Assembly: GCA_027019885.1 (NCBI GenBank)
Contig: JALUWC010000535.1
Coordinates: 1 to 5,763 of the forward strand
Direction of reading: 5' to 3'
DNA: 5,763 bases
Origin: Geoglobus sp.
GTDB taxonomy: Archaea; Halobacteriota; Archaeoglobi; Archaeoglobales; Archaeoglobaceae
The notes beneath the pieces are model-generated. The model searched no databases, was not told where the DNA came from, and worked only from the letters and a program-made list of their open reading frames with translations. A program made the position numbers and the translations under genes. This document shows positions 1 to 5,763 of the stretch, piece after piece. Position 1 is the stretch's first letter, and each line of letters begins with the position of its first letter.

Positions 1-48
1 CTGGTGGATCTCTATACCAACCTTGAGTCCGAGATCAGCGTAATCCAT
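1..48 (-). CDS. gatE: Glu-tRNA(Gln) amidotransferase subunit E, N-terminus only (partial)
   Basis: Only the first 16 codons lie in the window; the rest continues past the left edge. Reading the minus strand from the ATG at 48-46 gives MDYADLGLKVGIEIHQ, which matches the conserved GatE N-terminus (M-D-Y-x-x-L-G-L-K-V-G-x-E-I-H-Q). In the family, GatE pairs with the asparaginase-like GatD in the archaeal GatDE complex, which converts mischarged Glu-tRNA(Gln) to Gln-tRNA(Gln) in the cytoplasm; GatE activates the glutamate and binds the tRNA. I chose this ATG because it lands exactly on the conserved N-terminus and sits about 27 bases downstream of a TATA-like element at 71-78. The frame stays open upstream, but the residues there show no family match. 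The fragment is short, yet the signature is distinctive. Confidence 0.85.
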   Translation of the reverse strand, partial: MDYADLGLKVGIEIHQ

Positions 49-70
49 CAGATCAGAAATTGATGACAGG

Positions 71-85
71 GTATTAAGGTTTTCG
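71..85 (-). promoter_or_regulatory. Archaeal BRE/TATA promoter of gatE
   Basis: On the minus strand this reads CGAAAAC followed by CTTAATAC: a purine-rich BRE-like element (79-85) directly before a TATA-like element (71-78). The TATA centre is about 27 bases before the gatE ATG, which places transcription start at or next to the A of ATG, so the mRNA would be leaderless. Position and composition closely resemble the element upstream of mer at 2993-3007. This is pattern matching, not a mapped transcription start. Confidence 0.6.
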
Positions 86-216
86 TAAGCATCGCCAAAA
101 AGTGAGGCATACAACAACTGAGAACACAGATGCAATCTTGAGGTCATTACTATCAATCGCGGTCTGATGAATAAAGTAAAGAAGCTAATGGAACCCAATG
201 GATTTGACGGAATCCA

Positions 217-226
217 TTTATATTTT
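217..226 (+). promoter_or_regulatory. TATA-like promoter of the alpha/beta hydrolase gene
   Basis: The stretch TTTATATTTT is the best TATA match in the divergent gatE/hydrolase gap. Its centre lies about 22 bases before the ATG at 243, so transcription would start at or a few bases after this codon's position, close to a leaderless arrangement. It lies downstream of the longer in-frame ATG at 198, so a transcript from it could not include that start. The preceding bases (GGAATCCA) are only a weak BRE match. Confidence 0.5.
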
Positions 227-242
227 CCAGAGAACACATGCT

Positions 243-800
243 ATGGTTGAGGTCCTTGTCAATGGCATAAGAGCGAGTTACGAGGTGAGAGGCGAGAAAG
301 GTGTTTTGCTGTGCCCACCCCACCCGTTGATGGGCGGTAACAGGTTTGATGTCAGACTGGAAAGAATAAGCGCTGCTCTCAACAAAGCTGGATTTTCGAC
401 GCTCCGCTTTGACTACAGGCAGCCATTCAGAAACGGCACTGGTGAGATTGAGGATGCGAGATACATGCTGCTCTACCTGAAGGAGAGACATGAGTTTGTT
501 GCTGTTGTTGGATATTCATTCGGAGCCGTTGTTACCAGCAACATCGCAGGAGAGGGTGATGCCCTTGTCCTGATATCTCCGCTTAAAAAGCTGCACGAGA
601 TAGAGCTGAAGGATTCCATAACTCCGAAGCTCATTGTATATGCAAGCTACGACGATATTGTGAGTGTTGACGAGTCGAAGGAGATTGCAGAAATGCTGAG
701 CGAACCGAAGGAGGTTGTCGAACTTGATACTGATCATTTTTACATGGGAAAGATGGACTCCCTCGTGAAGGAGGTCTTGGATTTTCTCCTAAGAGTGTAA
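243..800 (+). CDS. Small alpha/beta-fold serine hydrolase
   Basis: This is a 185-residue alpha/beta hydrolase that resembles the COG2945-like small hydrolases of archaea and bacteria. An early loop CPPHPLMGGNRFD (24-36) matches the HPHPxxGG motif of that group and may form the oxyanion region. The nucleophile elbow is GYSFGA with Ser92; the likely acid is Asp137 or Asp138 in YASYDDIV, and the base is His165 in DTDHFYMG. The triad is therefore complete and the length is normal for a lidless minimal fold. There is no signal peptide or membrane segment, so it should be cytoplasmic. The substrate cannot be read from sequence; an ester, thioester or peptide-like bond is possible. The frame extends to an ATG at 198, but I prefer 243 because homologous sequence begins there and the TATA-like element at 217-226 lies between the two starts. 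It converges with the acetamidase gene, 11 bases apart. Confidence 0.85.
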   Translation: MVEVLVNGIRASYEVRGEKGVLLCPPHPLMGGNRFDVRLERISAALNKAGFSTLRFDYRQPFRNGTGEIEDARYMLLYLKERHEFVAVVGYSFGAVVTSNIAGEGDALVLISPLKKLHEIELKDSITPKLIVYASYDDIVSVDESKEIAEMLSEPKEVVELDTDHFYMGKMDSLVKEVLDFLLRV

Positions 801-802
801 TT

Positions 803-809
803 TAAAAAT
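803..809 (-). terminator. Short T-tract, possible terminator of the acetamidase gene
   Basis: On the minus strand the sequence just after the acetamidase stop is TATTTTTAAA, an oligo-T run of five. Archaeal intrinsic termination often uses T-tracts without a hairpin. The tract is short and I see no stem, so this is a weak call. The convergent hydrolase gene ends at 800, so any terminator for either gene must overlap the other gene or this 11-base gap. Confidence 0.25.
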
Positions 810-811
810 AG

Positions 812-2113
812 TCAGTAGGGCAGGTTGTAGTGCTCAACTGTAATGCTGTCAAGTCCAAGCCTTTCAAGTATCCTCAATGGCACTTGCATGGAAATCTGAA
901 CCATGCCCGGAAGTCTGCCTATCTCAACGGCTCCGGTGACAGTTACCCTGTTCAGCACCTCTTCGAACCTCATTTCGAATAACTTCGCAGCTCTTTCAAA
1001 TCCTCTCAATGCTGCATCGTTTACTGTGGGTGCTGAACCAATAATCTGGATGGGAGCAACGGGTTCGATCTCAATTCCCATTTTCCTTGCTACATCCTCG
1101 GCAGCACTCCACTCTCCCCTTCCCCATGGTCTTGCGAGAGGCGGCAGGTCTTCTGCGGGAGGAAGCAACAATGGCCCGTCAAGCTTCAAATCCTTCAGGA
1201 CAGATACCCAGAGAGTGGTCTCAGCTGAAACATCTGCTGTATGCCCTGCAACCTCTCCGTCACCCTGCAGAGCATGAACGTCTCCCGCATAAACACCCCC
1301 ACCTCTCACCCTGACAGGAGCGATGACGATACAGCCTTCTCTTACAGAATCAACATCAAGATGTCCGTCTGTCAGGGCAGTCTCATACTGCTCCTCGGTT
1401 ATCGCGTATCTGTGGGGGGCATTTACAAGAAAACTCCCGAAATCTCCGGCGTTGTGGGAGTCTGGAATGTTCACAGATGGTATTGTCCCGAGCTGGCCGA
1501 GATGTGGCCTCATTCTCGTAACCATCCCTGTAATATCTGATTTGCCGAAAATGAGAACGGGCACCTGCTTTGAGCTTTCCGGCAGAGCAGAGTACTCCCA
1601 TGCCTTCTCTGCAATTGATCTGGCAGTGGATTCATCCACCGAAATGGCAAGATTGTCCCTCAGAATCAATGTGTAGCCGTGCACCATCCTGAAGGGAGAT
1701 GCGGGACTTCCGCATTCAGCACACCTTACAGCTCCCTGCCCGATTCCTTCGACTCTGTATTCAGGCCACTCTTTTCCGCATTTCGGGCACTTCTTCGCCA
1801 CATACGGGTCTCCATCGTAAGCGTCGTCCACAGGAGCATCAACTCCAGAACTGGATGCCTTTGAGAGGACATTTATCTTTTCAACATAAATCGCAATCGC
1901 ATCCCCGACCTCTGCATTCTCAACTTCAACAGGCTTTGCCACTTCATGTCCTCCTCTGATGCTGGGCGTGATCATCGGCCCCCAGCATCCGGGAGATGTT
2001 GTGAAAACCATTTTTCCACCATCTACAACCCTTCCAGCCTTTTCAACATCGGGCCCTATAATTCCGTCCGTCAGGGTGTAAATATGCAAAATTTCCTCGG
2101 CTTTTTCTGCCAT
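812..2113 (-). CDS. Acetamidase/formamidase-family protein with an internal zinc ribbon
   Basis: This 433-residue protein belongs to the FmdA/AmdA acetamidase/formamidase family, which hydrolyses short amides to ammonia and a carboxylic acid in the cytoplasm. Family landmarks are PGCWGPMI (41-48), RPHLGQLGTIP (202-212) with His204, and the strongly conserved AGDVHALQGDGEV (276-288) with Asp278, His280, Asp285 and Glu287, probable metal and active-site residues. Unlike the short bacterial forms it carries CPKCG (109-113) and CAECG (131-135), a CxxC-18-CxxC zinc ribbon inserted in the N-terminal half; I infer a structural zinc site. The actual substrate is not fixed by these motifs. The ATG at 2113 is preferred because a TATA-like element is centred 26 bases upstream; there is no Shine-Dalgarno sequence. 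The gene is monocistronic in this window, divergent from the 2237 gene and convergent with the hydrolase. An inverted repeat overlaps its promoter and suggests repression, perhaps linked to nitrogen supply (inference). Confidence 0.88.
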   Translation of the reverse strand: MAEKAEEILHIYTLTDGIIGPDVEKAGRVVDGGKMVFTTSPGCWGPMITPSIRGGHEVAKPVEVENAEVGDAIAIYVEKINVLSKASSSGVDAPVDDAYDGDPYVAKKCPKCGKEWPEYRVEGIGQGAVRCAECGSPASPFRMVHGYTLILRDNLAISVDESTARSIAEKAWEYSALPESSKQVPVLIFGKSDITGMVTRMRPHLGQLGTIPSVNIPDSHNAGDFGSFLVNAPHRYAITEEQYETALTDGHLDVDSVREGCIVIAPVRVRGGGVYAGDVHALQGDGEVAGHTADVSAETTLWVSVLKDLKLDGPLLLPPAEDLPPLARPWGRGEWSAAEDVARKMGIEIEPVAPIQIIGSAPTVNDAALRGFERAAKLFEMRFEEVLNRVTVTGAVEIGRLPGMVQISMQVPLRILERLGLDSITVEHYNLPY

Positions 2114-2121
2114 AATATATC

Positions 2122-2137
2122 ATTGAAACAGTTCAAT
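2122..2137. repeat. Inverted repeat ATTGAA-N4-TTCAAT, candidate operator
   Basis: Perfect 6-base arms (2122-2127 and 2132-2137) flank a 4-base spacer ACAG. The element spans roughly positions -9 to -24 relative to the acetamidase ATG and touches the TATA-like element at 2135-2142. A dimeric repressor bound here would block transcription factor or polymerase access. The arms are short and A/T-rich, so chance is possible; the placement is what makes it notable. Confidence 0.4.
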
Positions 2138-2142
2138 AAAAA
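2135..2142 (-). promoter_or_regulatory. TATA-like promoter of the acetamidase gene
   Basis: The minus strand reads TTTTTATT here, centred about 26 bases upstream of the ATG at 2113. That spacing puts the start site at the initiation codon and fits the absence of a Shine-Dalgarno sequence. The upstream bases (CAACAGG) are a mediocre BRE. A second A/T-rich stretch at 2114-2121 is too near the start codon to serve as its TATA box. Confidence 0.45.
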
Positions 2143-2207
2143 CCTGTTGATGGGAGTGGCAAAAAGGTGGGTAAGTGTTTTGTCAGCTCTTTCAATACCC
2201 CTCAACT

Positions 2208-2217
2208 CTTAAAAATT
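2208..2217 (+). promoter_or_regulatory. TATA-like promoter of the gene at 2237
   Basis: The sequence CTTAAAAATT is centred about 24 bases before the ATG at 2237. No convincing ribosome binding site lies between it and the start, so a leaderless or very short-leader mRNA is likely. No strong BRE precedes it, so the call is moderate. Confidence 0.4.
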
Positions 2218-2236
2218 AGCTGAAGAACTCAGATCA

Positions 2237-4032
<1,796 letters not shown>

Positions 4033-4040
4033 TTCGGCAA

Positions 4041-4059
4041 TTTTTTTAACCCTTTTTTT
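4041..4059 (+). terminator. Double T7 tract, likely terminator of mer
   Basis: Two runs of seven T (4041-4047 and 4053-4059), separated by AACCC, begin 8 bases after the mer stop. Euryarchaeal polymerases terminate on such T-tracts in the non-template strand, usually without a hairpin, and none is visible here. The first tract also overlaps the presumed TATA element of the next gene, so termination and initiation signals share this 40-base gap. Confidence 0.6.
4042..4051 (+). promoter_or_regulatory. TATA-like promoter of the DHH phosphoesterase-pcc1 operon
   Basis: The stretch TTTTTTAACC is centred about 27 bases upstream of the ATG at 4073, the spacing expected for a leaderless start. It shares bases with the T-tract terminator of mer. 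The BRE match upstream (CGGCAA) is partial. The alternative of read-through from mer cannot be excluded. Confidence 0.4.
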
Positions 4060-4072
4060 CAAAGCCAATCCA

Positions 4073-5377
4073 ATGTTCGAGATGCTCAGGGTTGAGGCGA
4101 GGAAAGCCGCTGAGATTATTGGGAGGCATGACTTTGCAAGAATTTACACGCATTACGATGCCGATGGTATTTCATCCGGAGCCATTGTGGCGCTATCGCT
4201 CCTTCGAATGGAAAAGTCCATTCAGGTCTCGTTTCTGAGCGGTTTAAATGAGGAGGTTGAGGAGGAGGAACTGATAGTATTTGCGGACATGGGAAGCGGG
4301 TATCCTGATGTTGTCTCCTCTCTAAACTCTGACGTGATCGTTGTTGATCATCACTTCCCTGTTGGGAGGATTGAGCCGAGGAGAGATTTTGCCCACATAA
4401 ACCCGCATCTTGCTGGAATTGATGGATCCTTTGAGTTCTCTGCAAGTGCCACAGCCTACATTCTGGCTGAGGAGCTTGGAGACAACAGAGATCTCACATC
4501 ACTTGCCCTTGCTGGAATAATAGGCGACAAGCAGAAGATTACTGGAGGAAATCTTGAGGTGGTGAGGAGAGGGATAGAGAACGGGTTCATTGAGGAAAGA
4601 GATGGCCTGAAAATGATATCTGGAAAAGTGAGAGAGGTCCTCAGGCTCAGCTTGGAACCTTACCTCGATTTTTATTCTAAGGAAGAGGAGCTTGATGAAT
4701 TTCTGGCAAAATGCAGAATTGATGGGGAAAGGAATATTGATGAACTGAGCAGAGATGAGGAGAGGAGGCTTGCGAATGCAATTGCAGTCAGAATTATGAG
4801 GATGAATTCCTATCCGGGAGTTTTTGAGGAGGTTGCAGGAAAGAAGTACTTCCTGCCAGATGAACTCATACACAATGCCGTGATGATGAGCGATGTCATA
4901 AACGCAACCGGAAGAAAAGCAAGCCAGTCTGTGGGATTTGGGATATGCATGAGGGATGGGAGCTATCTGGAAAAGGGGTTCGAGCTCTGGAGGAAGTTTG
5001 TTGAGGAGGTGCATCAGGAGATTGAGAGGAGAAGGCATGAGGTTCAGGAAGGAGAGTGCATAAGATTTCTGGTAATGGAAAACGGCTCCTCAACAGGACC
5101 GATTGCCTCTGTTTTCTCGAGGTATCTCTTCTCCGACAGGCCTTTTGTGGCACTGAACATAAAGAAGGATGGGAGGGTTAAGGTTTCTGCAAGAAGCAAC
5201 AGGAAGCTTTCCGAGCTCGTCGATCTTGCCGAGGTTATGAGAGTCTCAGCGGAAAAGGTTGGAGGGAGAGGTGGCGGACATGTGGTTGCTGCAGGAGCAA
5301 ACATCGATGTTGATGCTGTTGATGAGTTCATCAGGGAGGTGGACAGGCTTTGCTGTACTCGGTTAGGATCGAAATAA
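4073..5377 (+). CDS. RecJ-like DHH/DHHA1 phosphoesterase
   Basis: This 434-residue protein has a full DHH-family active site. Motif I is HYDADG (27-32), motif II is Asp72 in ADMGSG, motif III is DHH (92-94) and motif IV is Asp152 in IIGDK; these residues hold two Mn2+ or Mg2+ ions. The C-terminal DHHA1 domain has the substrate-binding VSARSN (370-375) and GGRGGGHVVAAGA (397-409). In archaea this architecture covers RecJ-like 5'-3' single-strand exonucleases, including the GINS-associated nuclease (GAN) of the replisome, and RNA or nanoRNA nucleases, so a nuclease acting on DNA or RNA is likely but the substrate is open. The central region (about 180-320) is charged and helical, with FYSKEEELDEF and EEVHQEIERRR. 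The ATG at 4073 fits a leaderless start; an internal ATG at 4082 is less well placed. Its last 28 bases overlap the start of pcc1, so the two form an operon. Confidence 0.88.
   Translation: MFEMLRVEARKAAEIIGRHDFARIYTHYDADGISSGAIVALSLLRMEKSIQVSFLSGLNEEVEEEELIVFADMGSGYPDVVSSLNSDVIVVDHHFPVGRIEPRRDFAHINPHLAGIDGSFEFSASATAYILAEELGDNRDLTSLALAGIIGDKQKITGGNLEVVRRGIENGFIEERDGLKMISGKVREVLRLSLEPYLDFYSKEEELDEFLAKCRIDGERNIDELSRDEERRLANAIAVRIMRMNSYPGVFEEVAGKKYFLPDELIHNAVMMSDVINATGRKASQSVGFGICMRDGSYLEKGFELWRKFVEEVHQEIERRRHEVQEGECIRFLVMENGSSTGPIASVFSRYLFSDRPFVALNIKKDGRVKVSARSNRKLSELVDLAEVMRVSAEKVGGRGGGHVVAAGANIDVDAVDEFIREVDRLCCTRLGSK
5335..5342 (+). promoter_or_regulatory. Strong Shine-Dalgarno site for pcc1
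   Basis: GGAGGTGG is near-perfectly complementary to the 3' end of archaeal 16S rRNA and sits 7 bases before a TTG codon at 5350. It lies inside the DHH coding sequence and decides the otherwise unlikely TTG start. It is the only strong Shine-Dalgarno sequence serving a start in the window, in line with pcc1 being the only clearly internal cistron. Confidence 0.75.
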
Positions 5378-5574
5378 GCCACAGGGATGCTGGGGTAATT
5401 GCAGAATCACTTGAGCCAGACGACCTGGAGTGGGCGAGATCATACCTTGAAAATGGAAATCTGGTTGTTGAGATTGAAACCCACAAAATAGGTGCACTGA
5501 TGAATGCGGTGGAGGACTTTTTCATGAATATCAAGTCTGCTCTTTCCTCTCTGTCCTGTCTGGAACGAGACTGA
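5350..5574 (+). CDS. pcc1: KEOPS complex subunit Pcc1
   Basis: The 74-residue product matches archaeal Pcc1, the small dimerising subunit of KEOPS (Kae1-Bud32-Cgi121-Pcc1). KEOPS adds the threonylcarbamoyl group to A37 of ANN-decoding tRNAs in the cytoplasm; Pcc1 bridges two Kae1 molecules and aids tRNA binding. Seen features are the opening strand YSVRIEI, the helix and turn AGVIAESLEPDD (14-25), the strand NLVVEIET (36-43) and a long C-terminal helix from IGALMNAVEDFFMNIKSAL, the order expected of the small alpha/beta Pcc1 fold. Length is within the family range (about 70-90). TTG is the start because no ATG is near, the frame matches the fold from there, and GGAGGTGG is 7 bases upstream. 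The start overlaps the DHH gene by 28 bases, implying translational coupling. The last 44 bases overlap the tail of ribL on the opposite strand. Confidence 0.82.
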   Translation: MLYSVRIEISHRDAGVIAESLEPDDLEWARSYLENGNLVVEIETHKIGALMNAVEDFFMNIKSALSSLSCLERD

Positions 5575-5763
5575 TTATTCTCTCAACTATTCTTGCAGAG
5601 CTGCACAGGTCGCAGCTTTCCCTAGCATTCACCCTTACGATCTCTGCTTCAATTCCTCTCTTTTCAAGCTCCGCTTTAAGCCACTCCTCATCAAAATGCT
5701 GATCGTAACCGAGAACGATAACATCCGGTCTTATTCTCTCAATTGGTCTGAAAATATCGTCTT
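5531..5763 (-). CDS. ribL: Archaeal FAD synthase (FMN cytidylyl/adenylyltransferase family), C-terminal part
   Basis: The minus strand has an open frame from the right edge to a TGA at 5533-5531, giving the last 76 residues of a protein whose N-terminus is outside the window. The segment PDVIVLGYDQHFDEEWLK is the hallmark of the nucleotidyltransferase fold of archaeal RibL, which makes FAD from FMN and ATP. The N-terminal HxGH nucleotide-binding motif is not visible because it lies beyond the edge. Further on, ESCDLCSSARIVERI carries a CxxC pair; two conserved C-terminal cysteines are known in the studied Methanocaldococcus enzyme and matter for activity. Related glycerol-3-phosphate cytidylyltransferases are the alternative, but the C-terminal cysteine pair favours RibL. 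Its last 14 codons, including the stop, lie antisense to the end of pcc1. F420- and flavin-dependent metabolism makes an FAD synthase unremarkable here. Confidence 0.82.
   Translation of the reverse strand, partial: DDIFRPIERIRPDVIVLGYDQHFDEEWLKAELEKRGIEAEIVRVNARESCDLCSSARIVERIISLVPDRTERKEQT

Noticed and set aside
58..122. Possible C/D-box small RNA (TGATGA near 61, CTGA near 119)
   Set aside because: The first base of the C box is wrong, no clear D'/C' pair lies between them, and both motifs are short enough to occur by chance.
1..200. Minus-strand frame staying open upstream of the gatE ATG, suggesting a longer N-terminus
   Set aside because: The residues before position 48 (for example VMTSRLHLCSQ) do not resemble GatE, and the promoter element at 71-85 lies inside that stretch.
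153..491. 112-residue open frame on the minus strand opposite the hydrolase
   Set aside because: It is a shadow of a clear alpha/beta hydrolase with a complete triad and shows no recognisable family features.
903..2212. Several plus-strand open frames of 60-124 codons across the acetamidase gene
   Set aside because: They are antisense shadows of a protein with strong family motifs; their compositions are Ser/Pro/His-rich and look non-coding.
2183..2223. Inverted repeat TCAGCT ... AGCTGA upstream of the 2237 gene
   Set aside because: The arms are 6 bases with a 29-base spacer, which is easily due to chance and gives neither a stable hairpin nor a usual operator.
4499..5038. 179-residue minus-strand open frame within the DHH gene
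   Set aside because: It is antisense to a coding region with all DHH motifs intact and has no recognisable domain.

Overview
The window looks like the genome of an archaeon of the order Archaeoglobales (Archaeoglobus, Ferroglobus or Geoglobus type). Three gene types point to archaea: the N-terminus of GatE (archaea-only Glu-tRNA(Gln) amidotransferase), the KEOPS subunit Pcc1, and the C-terminus of an archaeal FAD synthase (RibL). A full-length F420-dependent methylene-tetrahydromethanopterin reductase (Mer) narrows this to a methanogen-like or Archaeoglobales C1 metabolism. The order-level call is an inference from gene content and style; no marker in the window settles the genus.

Layout from left to right. 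Positions 1-48 hold the first 16 codons of gatE, leaving on the minus strand. A divergent promoter region of about 190 bases follows. Next is a small alpha/beta hydrolase on the plus strand (243-800), which converges tail to tail, 11 bases apart, with a minus-strand acetamidase/formamidase-family protein (812-2113) carrying an internal four-cysteine zinc ribbon. A second divergent region (2114-2236) contains an inverted repeat over the acetamidase promoter. The plus strand then carries an unrecognised 247-residue protein (2237-2980), mer (3031-4032), a RecJ-like DHH/DHHA1 phosphoesterase (4073-5377) and pcc1 (TTG start at 5350, to 5574). The 3' end of pcc1 overlaps that of ribL, which runs off the right edge on the minus strand.

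The start regions share a theme. Upstream of gatE, the hydrolase, the acetamidase, the hypothetical gene, mer and the DHH gene there is an A/T-rich TATA-like element centred about 22-27 bases before the start codon and no good Shine-Dalgarno sequence, so most of these mRNAs are probably leaderless or nearly so. The internal cistron pcc1 instead has a strong GGAGGTGG Shine-Dalgarno element inside the preceding gene. This argues for moving two starts inward from the longest open frame: the hydrolase to 243 and mer to 3031.

The genes are mostly housekeeping and do not form one pathway: tRNA charging and modification (gatE, pcc1), C1 metabolism (mer), flavin cofactor synthesis (ribL), DNA or RNA processing (the DHH protein) and amide hydrolysis. 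I see no mobile element, CRISPR array, rRNA or tRNA. The parts most worth follow-up are the unrecognised gene upstream of mer, the zinc-ribbon insert in the acetamidase, the palindrome at its promoter, and the DHH-pcc1 coupling with its antisense overlap with ribL.
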